A stretch of DNA of 64,000 nt from the NCBI GenBank assembly GCA_947034885.2, contig OX344753.2, forward strand, positions 16,368,001-16,432,000, given 5' to 3'. Origin of the DNA: Thuidium tamariscinum. Lineage: Eukaryota; Streptophyta; Bryopsida; Hypnales; Thuidiaceae. The notes under the pieces are model-generated. The model was not told the origin of the DNA, ran no database searches, and was given only the letters and a program-made list of their open reading frames with translations. The first letter of the stretch is position 1. Every line of letters begins with the position of its first letter. Shown here piece after piece: positions 36,872 to 47,355 of this stretch. The position numbers and the translations under genes were made by a program.

Positions 36872-37279
36872 GAAACCACCTTGATTACTTTTTCCATGTT
36901 GCAATGCTAGTTCTTGAACAAAGCCAGATTTATTTCCAAATTGTGCATGTATGAGGTTGTGAGGCCTACTGATCACAAATAGGGCCCTATGCTAGACTGT
37001 GTTTGAAAATTCATAACTAATTCAATAATGCTTCAAAAAATATGAAACAACTTGTGTTAGATTCCTAGAATATTAGAAACCACCTTGATTACTTTTTCCA
37101 TGTTGCAATGCTAGTTCTTGAACAAAGCCAAATTTATTTCCAAACTGTGCATGTATGAGTTTGTGAGGCCTACTGATCACAAATAGGGCCCTATGCCAGA
37201 TTGTGTTTGAAAATTCATAACTAATTCAATAATGCTTCAAAAAATATGAAACAACTTGTGTTAGATTCCTAGAATATTT
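36872..37279 (+). repeat. 204 bp tandem duplication
   Basis: The unit starting GAAACCACCTTGATTAC at 36872 recurs at 37076 and runs to about 37279, with about 97 % identity by eye. It contains GGCCTACTGATCACAAATAG and, near its end, ATATGAAACAACTTGTGTTAG, a phrase of the R1 family. It looks recent. It is non-coding and lies about 0.9 kb upstream of the first eIF(iso)4G gene. Confidence 0.75.
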
Positions 37280-38200
37280 TTCTTTGACAAAAAAATAAGT
37301 TCAAAATATTTTCATCAAAAGAAATACACGAAAAAGGGAGATCAGCTCTTAAATGAGCGGTTTCTGACCCTACCCACTCTCCCAAAATCAAAGGTCTGAA
37401 AAACATCCCTGTGACGTTGAAGGGTTAATAATTAAACCAGTTCACAATGCCTCACAGGCTTCTAGGTTGGTTGTACTTAACCTCCGTGATTTTCATTCAT
37501 TCCATCAGGCACAGGTGGTTGAAACAGGTGAGTTCTTCATCCAAGAATCCAGCATAATCCCTTTTGGAAGCCCTCAAAGTGGATGAAAAACTGAAGGATA
37601 AGATGATGATGGAATTATCACTGACGCCAGGCGGTCGAAAGTCAAATAGGTCAACAGGGAAAGCCCGCCGGCAGGCAGCGAGAGTGACCGGTGAGTCAGC
37701 ATCCGGTCGCAGTCGTCCGCGCGACGGGTCGCCCGGCCCGGCCGGGCAAGGCGGAAATTAGGGTTTGGTGGAGCAGAATGGAACGAACTAAACGAACCAA
37801 CCTTGCGGAAACCAACTGAACAACATTCGTGGTGATGACGATGACGACGGCCTTGGGAGGAGCAGGTGGCTGGCCCCCGCTCGAGTAGCCAGGGTGTCTG
37901 AATGGAGTTTTGACGACGACTTCCGGTAGCTCTGAGTCCATTGTGCCCGGAGCAATCCCGAGTAACTTTTACTGGAGAACTTCTCCTTCCGGTAACGTAC
38001 CAGCTCTCGAAGCCCTTTGCCAGGGTTTGCTGCAAGTAGTGTGGGGAGCGGGCAGAGGGGTCTGAAGCGGTTGGGCCCTTGTGGGAATTTCGCACCGAAG
38101 GGCTTTGCTCTTGTGGTTGGGAGCTCAAGGCAGGGTTTTGAGTGGTGGGTGCTGTGGTTTGCGGATTTTCGCAGAGGAGAGTTGTGATTTGGGACTAGAT
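37280..38200 (+). promoter_or_regulatory. Upstream and leader region of eIF(iso)4G copy 1
   Basis: GC content rises sharply from about 37560. A pyrimidine/T-rich stretch ending TTTTCGCAG at 38174 could be the acceptor of a leader intron 26 bases before the ATG. The in-frame upstream ATG at 38081 would add 40 residues absent from copy 2. Long minus-strand frames here (37574-38128) are GC-driven shadows. No convincing TATA box. Confidence 0.35.
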
Positions 38201-40726
38201 ATGGATGCCGCTGCACATACCGCCTCCTCCACGTCGATGTTTGCGCCGTCTGTGTCGTTGCGGCCGGGAGGGGGAAAGTCCGTCGCGTTTCGGCCGTTCG
38301 GAGGGAGTGGTAGCTTGAGTGGTGGGTTTCAGGTTGGCAATCACGGCAGTGGGGTGCAGGAAGACGACACTAGGAACCCTAATGCGCGGAGGTTTGTCAG
38401 GGCGCCGGAAAGTCGGCCTGTGAGGAGCTACCGAGACAGGATCCGGTACAGTAGGGAGCAGTTGTTGAAGTTCAAAGATGCGTGCACGCAGACGCCTGCG
38501 GAGCTTGTGGACTCAGGGATCGATGGGTTGATTAATACCACTGGTGCAGAGGACGATTGGAGTCGGAGGGAGCCTCGGGATTTGCCTCAGCAGCAGCAGC
38601 AGACAGGGGGGCGAGTGGTCGAGCCCGATACGCGAGATTGGAAGGCACGGGCGCCCGCGCCCGCGCCTGTGGTCGAGGAGAGATCGTCGTCGCAGCAGAG
38701 GGATAGAAACCCTAAGCAGCGGAATGAGAGGGTTGAGAGGAATGAGAGGGGCGACAATCGGGGCGGGCAGCGGGAGCAATCGAATTCGGGCTCGCAGGCG
38801 ATGCAGCAGCGGCAGCAGGAGAGCGCGCCTGCCGGGCCGGCACCCGCAATCGTGAAGTCCGCGAATCCGTGGACGGCTCGCCGGGGTGCATCGTCGGAGA
38901 AGGAGAAGGTGTACCGCTCGGTGAAGGGGATCCTGAACAAGCTGACGCCGGAGAAATACGACCTTTTGGCGGAGCAGATGGTGCAGGCGGGCATCAGCAG
39001 CGCGGAGATCCTGCAGGCCGTGATTTCGCTCATCTTCGACAAGGCGGTGCTGGAGCCGACGTTCTGCGCCATGTACGCGCAGCTGTGCGTGCACTTGAGC
39101 AAGGAGCTGCCTGAGTTTCCCGGCGAGCATGCCGGGGACAAGCCGATCACTTTCCGTCGCGTGCTGCTGAACACTTGCCAGGAGGAGTTCGAGGGCGCGG
39201 ACGCGCTGCGCGAGGAGATCAAGAAGTTGACGAGGGCGGAGCAGTCGTTGGAGCGCGACGAGAAGGAGAAGCGCGTGAAATTGCGCACGCTGGGGAACAT
39301 CAAGCTGATCGGCGAGCTGTTCAAGCAGAAAATGCTTCCGGAGAAGATCGTGCACGCGTGCATTCAGGAGCTCCTGGGCCAGGACCCGAAGGCCACCCCT
39401 GCGGAGGAGAACGTGGAGGCGCTGTGCCATTTGTTCACGACGGTGGGCAAGCAGCTCGAGGAGAGCGCCAAGTCGAAGATGGCGTTCGACACGTACTTCG
39501 CTCGGCTGAAGGTGATCGGGGAGTCGCGGGGTCTGCCTTCTCGAATCCGGTTCATGGTGCGCGACATTCTGGAAATGAGGTCGAACAAGTGGGTTCCCCG
39601 GCGTGAGGAGATGAAGGCGAAGACCATCAACGAGATCCACGCGGAGGCTGAGGCGAAATTAGGTCTGCGACCCGGGATGATGGCTCTGCGCAATGGGCGA
39701 GCCGCGGCCATCCCCGGCTTCATGCCTGGTGCGGGAGGGATGATGCCGGGCATGCCCGGGATGCCTGGAATGCTGGGAGGCGGCGGGGGCATGCCTGGGG
39801 CCCCGATGATGGGGAGCTACATGGGTCCTGGTCTGGAGGCCGACGGTTGGGAGACCGTGAGCAACTTGCGCAAGAGCCGGAAGGACGGCACTGGGGTGCT
39901 TCCGGTTCCCGGCTTCGGTGGTTCTGTGGGCGGGCCACTGGCCGGCGTGGGTGGTCCGGCCCGATTTGGTTCTCCGGCCCTGCGTGCGGGCGGCGTGGGT
40001 ACGAGGGTTCTTCCCCAGGGCAGTGGTTATGGATTCATGGACAAGCCGAGCGCTTTGCTGGGTTCGAGTTCGCCGAAGCCGGTGTCGGAGCCAGCGAAGG
40101 CTGCGGAGCCCGCTCGGGAGGTGGTTGCACGGCCTGCACCGTCAGCGGCTGCGCCTCCTGCTGTGTCTGCAGCCGCTCCGTCCGCGGATTTGACGAAGAA
40201 GTCGGAGAGTCTGCTGAAGGAGTACTTTTCGATCGTGGACCTGAACGAGGCTTTGCTGTGCGTGCAAGAACTGAAGAGTCCGAGCTTCCATCCGGAGTTT
40301 GTGCGTTTGGCGATCGCGACGGCACTGGACATGCGAGACAAGGAGTGCGACTTGGTGCTGAAGCTGCTTGTGCACCTCCGTTCGAAGGATGCTGTCTCGA
40401 GTTCGGACTTGGGGGGTGGCGTGTTGCTGGTGACCGAGGGTCTGGAGGATTTGTCGATGGATGCGCCGTTGGCTCCGAAGCGTTTTGGTGTCCTGTTGGC
40501 GGGTCTGGTGTTGTCCGGTGCTGTGGAGCTGCGTCTGTTGCGGGAGGCGGCTTTGAAGCTGGAGGACGAGTTTTTACAAGAGGATGTGCTGAAGGCTGTG
40601 GTTGGGAAGTTGAAGTTGAAGGAGAGCGAGGTGCAGCTGGGCGAGGTGTGTCGGAAGTCTTCGGTGGACAAGGAGGGTCTGTTGAGCGTGACCGGAGCCA
40701 GTGACCTGGCGAAGCTCTTAAGTTGA
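38201..40726 (+). CDS. eIFiso4G: Translation initiation factor eIF(iso)4G, copy 1
   Basis: Scaffold of the plant cap-binding complex eIFiso4F. It bridges eIFiso4E to eIF4A, eIF3 and poly(A)-binding protein in the cytosol. Intronless, 841 residues; plant eIFiso4G proteins are usually about 750-800. Visible order: a low-complexity N terminus; the eIF4E-docking motif YxxxxLL at residues 83-89 (YSREQLL); a Q/R/P-rich linker; the MIF4G domain about 237-464 (starting VYRSVKGILNKL); a Gly/Met/Pro-rich hinge about 490-600; the MA3 domain from about 666 to the end. The start at 38201 is set by alignment with copy 2 (both begin MDAAA). GC-rich, unlike its surroundings. From codon 121 to the stop it is nearly identical to copy 2 at DNA level, while residues 1-120 are diverged. 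Confidence 0.93.
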   Translation: MDAAAHTASSTSMFAPSVSLRPGGGKSVAFRPFGGSGSLSGGFQVGNHGSGVQEDDTRNPNARRFVRAPESRPVRSYRDRIRYSREQLLKFKDACTQTPAELVDSGIDGLINTTGAEDDWSRREPRDLPQQQQQTGGRVVEPDTRDWKARAPAPAPVVEERSSSQQRDRNPKQRNERVERNERGDNRGGQREQSNSGSQAMQQRQQESAPAGPAPAIVKSANPWTARRGASSEKEKVYRSVKGILNKLTPEKYDLLAEQMVQAGISSAEILQAVISLIFDKAVLEPTFCAMYAQLCVHLSKELPEFPGEHAGDKPITFRRVLLNTCQEEFEGADALREEIKKLTRAEQSLERDEKEKRVKLRTLGNIKLIGELFKQKMLPEKIVHACIQELLGQDPKATPAEENVEALCHLFTTVGKQLEESAKSKMAFDTYFARLKVIGESRGLPSRIRFMVRDILEMRSNKWVPRREEMKAKTINEIHAEAEAKLGLRPGMMALRNGRAAAIPGFMPGAGGMMPGMPGMPGMLGGGGGMPGAPMMGSYMGPGLEADGWETVSNLRKSRKDGTGVLPVPGFGGSVGGPLAGVGGPARFGSPALRAGGVGTRVLPQGSGYGFMDKPSALLGSSSPKPVSEPAKAAEPAREVVARPAPSAAAPPAVSAAAPSADLTKKSESLLKEYFSIVDLNEALLCVQELKSPSFHPEFVRLAIATALDMRDKECDLVLKLLVHLRSKDAVSSSDLGGGVLLVTEGLEDLSMDAPLAPKRFGVLLAGLVLSGAVELRLLREAALKLEDEFLQEDVLKAVVGKLKLKESEVQLGEVCRKSSVDKEGLLSVTGASDLAKLLS

Positions 40727-41853
40727 GGTGCGGTACTGAGAATGGTTCCATTATTGAGATTTGGTTTTGAGCAGAGCTTTGGTGACGCCGTTTACCTTCC
40801 AGGTTCTATGGCTCATGGAGATAGGTATAGTTAGGTGATCTATTGTCTATTAGGATACTCTCTCATGTCTTAAGGTATGCTTGTGATGTAAGTGCTGTCT
40901 TATCTCTGTTTTTGAGACCTGCGATACTTCTTTTTGCACTGAGTTTATAGCATATACTTTGCTTGATTGACCTAGCTACCACTCGGACTTATAAATTTGA
41001 TTTTTTCAAAAATTTATTTCGTCTAGAGTGGAATTTAGTTTGTCTTAGTGGTTATGTGAAAGTGTCCAGTGTATTTTCTCTTGATGTTTGGGATGTGCTT
41101 GTGTCTCGAAGCAAGCCTGCATGTCTTAGTTGTGACATATTTATACAACCTAAATGGAAGCTGTGAACTCAAATTTGAGTTACGCTTGAGTTTTTTCTCT
41201 GAAGGTTTGGACTTCTCCTTGTAACTGGTTCTCAGTATTGGGTAAGGTTCATTTGATTTCTTTTTATTTCTTGTTTGATATGTCAGGAAGTCTGGAATGC
41301 AAGGGCCTTGGTTGGCCCAGTCTGACTTGTGGGAACCTTTTCAGAGTCCCGAGTTTCTCATCCTGGGAAATGAGTCGTGCTACGTTGAATTTTGCGCAAA
41401 CCCTAATGGGCTGGGGAGGTTCATGGCCTGAACTTGTTTTTTGAAAATGGCTGATACCATAAATAAGATTAAGCTCTTAAGTGAACTTTCAAACTAATTA
41501 TAGAAAAATCTACTCGATTGAACTTGGCTTTTCAAGTAAAATGCAAAAACGCTTCTCAACTGGATTGGACCAGTAGGTTGAATGATTACTGGTATATTGT
41601 TTGACGTTGCATAATTCTTTTGAGTATCACTTTATTCTGCTTGGGCAAATTGTGGTAACCCATTTGTAACTCCAAAATCTTATATTGAAAATATAAGACC
41701 AAAGTTTCACTAGAAATTAGAGTTTGAATAGGACACAATGTATAACATATCTATTCAAAATTTTAAGTACTTCTATTTATACCATAATTTTCAAATCAAC
41801 AAGGTTATGCAGAACAAATATACAATTTTGCAAATCATATCAGCCATAGAAAT
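40727..41853 (+). other. 3' flank of eIF(iso)4G copy 1
   Basis: Begins immediately after the TGA at 40724-40726 and is unrelated to the flank of copy 2 from the first base. T-rich with no strong AATAAA nearby. No gene recognised; the frames at 40963-41444 are probably 3' untranslated or intergenic sequence. Confidence 0.4.
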
Positions 41854-42088
41854 TAAGGTGGGTACACCTAAAAGCACACTTGACCTAAAAGTGTCATCTA
41901 CATGTAGTGTGCATTTCCAAAATTAGTCATGTTTACAAGATGTAGTGATGGTGCTTTTAGAAACAAACTTTGATCATTAGTAACTTTTGCATACTATATC
42001 CAAATGTTATATTTTTTGGTGCATTGGAATGTGATTTCACTTGCCAACAAGGCTAGGCACAATACCAATAAGTGGTGTACCCACCTTA
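41854..42088. mobile_element. MITE family F2, copy 2
   Basis: 235 bp. Ends TAAGGTGGGTACACCTAAAA and its inverse (GGTGTACCCACCTTA), matching copy 1 at 29958-30233. The phrase GTAACTTTTGCATA.TATATCCAAATG is shared in inverse form with copy 1 and also with a fragment near 28980-29050. Confidence 0.65.
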
Positions 42089-42140
42089 GGTGTATTCACA
42101 TATGGGAGGTAGGCAGAAAGAATGTCTAAAATGTATGAAA

Positions 42141-42545
42141 GGTTGAATTCTTTCACAATCGTTTACTAAACATTTTCAATCCTTGCTCTCTTTATTTGGT
42201 TTACTTTGAATTCTAACCCTATCATTAAGGTAGTTAAGTAGATTGGATTCTTTGAAAGTTCTTCATCAAACATTTCCAATCCTTAGTATTTTTACTAGAC
42301 ATATGTTCAAGGACAAGACCTATTGTCAAGGTAGTTAGCTAGGTTAAACTCCCTAAACAATTCTACATCAAACATTTTAAATCCTTGGTGTCTTTTATTG
42401 GTTTTATTTTGAAAAATTGAGACTATTTTAATAATTAGATGGATTGAATTGTTGAAAGTCTTTCATTGGACATTTTTGATCCTTTGTGTCTTCTTTAGAT
42501 GTATCTTGCAAGGACTGACATGTATCATCAAAGGGGTTTATCCAT
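42141..42545 (+). repeat. Degenerate tandem repeat, unit ~100 bp, about four copies
   Basis: Units start near 42141 (GGTTGAATTC), 42241 (GATTGGATTC), 42342 (GGTTAAACTC) and 42441 (GGATTGAATTG). They share CATCAAACATTT, CAATCCTT..T.TCTTT and ATCAAGGTAGTTAG-like phrases. They are considerably diverged. The rest of 42089-42923 is AT-rich and unremarkable. Confidence 0.55.
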
Positions 42546-42927
42546 TTTCTTTTAAAATCATTCATAAGACACTTTTTGCCATTGGCATTCTCATTGAACT
42601 CAACTTAAATAAGACCTTTTAAGCATTGGTTACTATAAATTTTGTTCAAGTATTTGATCCTCAAAATTTTTGAATTCTCATAACGTGGTACATGACCATC
42701 TACATGACTTCATAGTAAACTACCTGAGTTTCTAATTGTCTACTTGTCTACTTGGTGGACATTTGTCCTTTAGGTGTTTAATTATCATTTTTTACATTGT
42801 AACTAGTCCATTCAAAAGCTAGAACATTCTAATTTGCATATAAGTTTCTAAAAGTATTGTGAATTTTGCACTAATTGTCCAAAAATGAAAGAACAATTTC
42901 TATTGAATAAATTGATGAATGACTTAA

Positions 42928-43646
42928 CCCCTAAAAGCCCATTGTCCCCTTGGGGGACAATTTGGAGTTTGGGCACATTCTGTAGACCTCAATTTTTAGT
43001 GAAGCTTTTCGAAACTTTCTCATAAGATAGGAAATCTGATTAGCTTTGTGGGAATATAATTTTTATTTCAATTGGTGCCTGGGAGCAAAAGTTATACCAC
43101 AAAAAGCGCGGATTTTAATTTGGTGGGCAGAAAAATAAATCTACAAAAACTGAAAATTAAATTTTTAAATTTTCTTATCTTATAGATTATATTTTTTTCT
43201 ATGTGTGAAGCTTTGATTCATTCCATTCAGATTAATTATGTGAAAGTTATGAACAATCTTGTTTTTGGGCAGTTTTTGAAAAAATAACTAATAGGATTCA
43301 TTTCTGAATGCAATTTTTACATTTTTTTCAAAAATAATTGCTTGACAAGGTTAAATTTTCTTGCTAGAACAATCTCACCATTGGGATTATTGTGTTTCAA
43401 TTCCATCTTAGAGCTATTAACGATTTAATTTTCTTGCAATCTTGGACCTACCTCTACTTAATAATATTTTAAGGAATGAAAATCAAGCATTTAAAAAAAA
43501 ATTCCTAGACTTTTCAGACAAAAAAAGTAGAAGATCCTATGGTTAAACCCTATAAAAACACCTTTTTTTGTTCTTTTGGATGAACGTAGCAAAAATGACA
43601 GTTTTGAGTGGTTTTTGACAGAAAAATGGCCTAGGGCCTTTAGGGG
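42928..43646 (+). mobile_element. TTAA-flanked DNA element, copy B
   Basis: 719 bp with TTAA at 42924-42927 and 43647-43650. The ends CCCCTAAAAGCCC and, inverted, CCCCTAAAGGCCC. A subterminal palindrome ATTGTCCCC..GGGGGACAAT sits 13 bases inside the left end. Colinear with copies A and C but about 200 bp shorter through an internal deletion before the AGAAGATCCTATGGTTAAACC segment. Confidence 0.75.
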
Positions 43647-43650
43647 TTAA

Positions 43651-44168
43651 CTACTAAAAACCTACACAAAATATTATTAAGACTTTGAGATTCAATAATT
43701 GGATGTTTGAGTTCTTAGAAATCTTCATAAAGAGTATTGTCAAGGATTGGAAAACTTTAATGTTTGAAGAAAGAGTGATATATAATTCAAGGCAATTACA
43801 TATTAGATTAAAGTAATTGCTAAGGTTCTTAAAGTAATTAATGAGAACCGCCATCTTAAATTATTCTAAATATTTTTTGGTATCAAAAGACCTTTGTAAT
43901 TAACCGTACCAATGCTAGCACATTAGCCTAGGAGCCTTGAACTTAATGCTAGGTACTGTATCTATTTGATGGTCTCTGTAATATGTGTACCTATAAAAAA
44001 AGGCACACTGTAACATAGAAAAAGTTTGTAACATAGACATCTATAATTATAGAACGTGTCTATAATATAACTCCTAGGCTCATCGGCTCATACACTCTAT
44101 GTTCACATGCTAGCACTCTCTTTTATCATTGTTAGAAATTTGATACACATTTTGATATCATTTAGACT
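43651..44168. other. AT-rich spacer, nothing recognised
   Basis: No gene. A stretch near 43950-44070 (TATAATAT / GTACCTATA phrases) loosely recalls 12730-12900. Confidence 0.4.
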
Positions 44169-44472
44169 CATTAGATGAAATTTGGCTCCTTAAGAGGTTG
44201 TTTCAAGCCAGTTCCCCCAAATGTTCCCACAATAGTGAAGGAACAATTGATAACAATTAGCCAAAATAAATACCCCAAGAAATAAAAATAAATTCTTTTA
44301 GGCCACTGAAATTGAAAAAAAAAGTCGAATTTTTTTTTCAAAAAAAATTTAAAAAATTAAATCTAACATGGTCGTCGCCCAACCACATCAGCTTTCTGTT
44401 GATCTGCAGCTCCCACAGTTCTACACTACATGGGAACTAGCAGTCTTCTTTTTGTTGAAATCTCTTCTAATG
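44169..44472 (+). mobile_element. CATTAG-ended MITE, copy M4
   Basis: 304 bp, CATTAGATGAAATTTGGCTC to TTGAAATCTCTTCTAATG. Interior family phrases include GGTCGTCGCCCAACCACATC and GGGAACTAGCAG. No flanking direct repeat found. Confidence 0.7.
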
Positions 44473-45377
44473 TTTAGTTGTCCTTTGATTTAAAAAATGG
44501 GTCTATGTTGGAAACAAACAAATTCAAAGTAATTTTATGGATGAACAACTACATAATTGAATAATTCATTAGATGGATGTAAGAAAAGAGCGAAGTAAAT
44601 TTATAGTGACCTCAACAAAGATTCTAAGGTTTCAAAGAGAGAAAGAAGGTAAAGTATAAACTCAATTTTTGCAATAAGCTCTGCTACATCTTTTAGTGAT
44701 TGTGACTTTGTTATTTTGGTGAAATTGTCATTTATTTTTGGAGTGTTTTTATAAGATTGTGTATATGCCTTCTTGTGGTTTAGTAGAGGTTGTAAGATGT
44801 CAAGAAGAGGTGTGATTATAGCCTTGATAGACATATGCAAGAACAATATAGAGATTACAAAGATCATAGATTTTTTTGCAATTTGCAATTGATAGAGTGA
44901 AAAAATGACATTCTTACAATCTAGAATTGTCTAATGGAGGTCTTCCTAAGATCCTTACAACATGAAGGAGGCAATATGCTTCATACTTGGTTACTAATAG
45001 TGTTTTAGGAATTGCAATTGAGCTGTAAAAGTACTTAGAAAAGAAACAAAGGTAAGGATATGTAACAATACATTAAAGAATGCATTGAGTGAAGAAGGAT
45101 TTTTTGCTTTTATGAAGGTTCCAAAGCCTATTGTGAGCTAGAAGAATCTATAGTAAAGGTTTCATTTTGCTCAAATCTACAAAGATTGACAATTGAAAGT
45201 GGGTGGTATTTAGTAACTAAACAAAAATAAATTGTTTCAATTATGAGGGGAAGATGTGGTGTTGGCTAGATTATAAGGAAAACATTTCTAAATGTGTGGT
45301 AAAACAAATTGTTAAGCATGGTTGAAGCATCTATTAATGATGTTTTGGAGTTAGTTTGCCTATAGAGTATTGAAATT
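44473..45377. other. AT-rich intergenic DNA, nothing recognised
   Basis: The 95-codon minus-strand frame at 44601-44888 has no recognisable motif. Confidence 0.45.
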
Positions 45378-45891
45378 TGTTGAATTCCAATAGTAAACTA
45401 TGATACAATCAACACATTGATCAGATATAGTATAGCACACACACTATTTTACAAGAATTGGATTGACAAGCTTTCTAACTCAAGTAATCTCTATATATTA
45501 CACAAGTAGCTATTTATGTATTTTCAATACTAAGGCATAGCACTGAGATCACCATATGTCACCCACATATTCTAGCTAGGAGACACATATGCTCATACTA
45601 CATCTATAGACCCTAATACAAGTTACAGCTCCATCTTCTTACACATGATATATACTCGCTCAGAGGCACCATGCTAATCATGATACTTGTAGACCCCTTG
45701 ACTTCTTGATCCTGAGTGAGAACCTCCTAGTATAATTATTGGTCTATTACTGAGTATGTTGTCGTGTAAGCTCCAACTAATGACAATGTTACTATATACA
45801 ACCACGTGTTGACTCTTCCATTGTGTTGTGATACTCCAATACTCCCATTTAGCAGCATTGTGATGACTCAACATGTACTCCCACTTCAACA
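45378..45891 (-). repeat. 3' LTR of the copia element
   Basis: Starts TGTTGAA and ends TTCAACA on the plus strand (inverted ends, TG..CA). 514 bp. Homologous along most of its length to 50294-50767. It carries about 40 extra bases at its U3 edge, which look like a local duplication of a GGGAGTA..ATCACAA phrase. Confidence 0.8.
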
Positions 45892-46499
45892 CAATACTTT
45901 TTTGATATTCTCATGCCTCTTAAGCTTCAATTCATAGTCGAATAAACGATCTCATGGAAGTAGTTTCATCAATGGATTTGTAAACTAGTCTTTTGTCGAG
46001 ATGTAAGCAATCATGATTTCTCCGTCATGTTGAGTGTTACAAGTCTTGTGATACTTGAATGATGTTAATATCCTTAGTTTGTTGATGAGAAACGGGATTA
46101 ACAATTAGTTGCACCGTTGCTGGATTATTATAGAATAATGATGTTGGTACTTGCTGTGGGGATTGGATACTAGCATGGAGTCTTTGCATCCATAGAAGTT
46201 CTTGTGTAGCCAAACAAATTGCTACATATTCAGATTGAATAGTACTAGTAGAGGTATAGGTTTGATTTCAACTCCTTTATATAGTTGGACTATTCTTCAT
46301 CATAAGAATAAACCGAGAGCATGATTTTTGATTGACAAGATTAGATGAAAAATCAACATCACAATATGCTGTGAGTTGATGAAAAACAAAACTTCTTCTA
46401 AACTTCCATATATGATTCAATATCCAATTGTCCCTTTCAAATACTTGAGGATTCTCCTAAGAACTCTGATATGAGGGCTCCTGGGATAGCTACTAAATC

Positions 46500-46900
46500 T
46501 AATTGCATTACTCACAGCATATGTAATGTCAAACTATGTGCCCATAGAGGCCTATTGTAGGCAACCAAGACATTCTCTATATAGAGATTTATCTCAATTG
46601 ATTTAATGGTTAGTGATGATTCTCAAAGTACTAGTTGAGCAACACTATTTGGATTAGCTAAAACTACTATAGGGTTACAAAATTTGTGTCCAAATGTCTT
46701 GATTACTCTATCAAGATATTGATGTTGGTCTAAGTGGATAATACACTGATTTTGATCACAAGTAATTTGTAAGCCTACATAAACTCCAACAAGCTCTTCT
46801 ATTATGCAAAATTTTTCCTTCATATAATTGCAAGTGCTTATCATACAATTATAGAAAGTCCTAATAACAATGCCATCATCTACCTAGATGCATATAATCA
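46500..46900 (-). pseudogene. Copia reverse transcriptase fragment
   Basis: A minus-strand frame (46844-46623) reads through the palm/connection region of a copia polymerase, with LDQHQYLDRVIKTFGHK resembling the family block after the active site. Just upstream, at about 46872-46892, the codons for the VDD of the active-site motif are readable but the preceding tyrosine position is a TAG stop. Non-functional. Confidence 0.75.
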
Positions 46901-47355
46901 ACTTAAGGTCTTCTTTGTTGACATATACACAACAATTGGCATCACAAACAATAAGATCACATTTTTGCAAAAATGCATTGAACTTCTTGTTCCAGACATG
47001 GGGAGACTACTTTAACCCATATAATGCCTTTTTCAAGCAACAAACTCTTCCAAGAACTCCTAAACCTATGGATTGTTCCATCACTTGCGGTACCTTCAAG
47101 TATCTAATCAATAACAAATACTAGATTAGGTTCATGTGCTAGATTGGGTGCGTCATCATAAATGGAATCCAATGCTAGAGTTTGAGCATTAGGTATGGTT
47201 AGCTGTTCTTTCTCCCATATATCTAAGGCTTTAGAAGCTTCAACTAGTGCCCTTGCATCTTGAACTTGATTAGTCAGGCATTCAAATTGATAGTCGCTTG
47301 ATTCTATTGTGTAATCAATTCCGTTAACTGGTAACAGGACAAAATACTCAAAGTT

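Noticed and set aside
37574-38128. 184-codon minus-strand frame upstream of eIF(iso)4G
   Set aside because: No recognisable domain; GC-rich promoter/leader DNA commonly gives such frames.
38081-38200. 40-residue N-terminal extension of eIF(iso)4G copy 1
   Set aside because: Absent from copy 2, which aligns from MDAAA at 38201. The segment contains a likely acceptor and looks like leader.
38513-39640. 375- and 258-codon minus-strand frames over eIF(iso)4G copy 1 and their mirror in copy 2
   Set aside because: They are shadows of a GC-rich coding sequence: no domain, and low-complexity Arg/Leu/Pro composition. Their agreement between copies only reflects the identical DNA.
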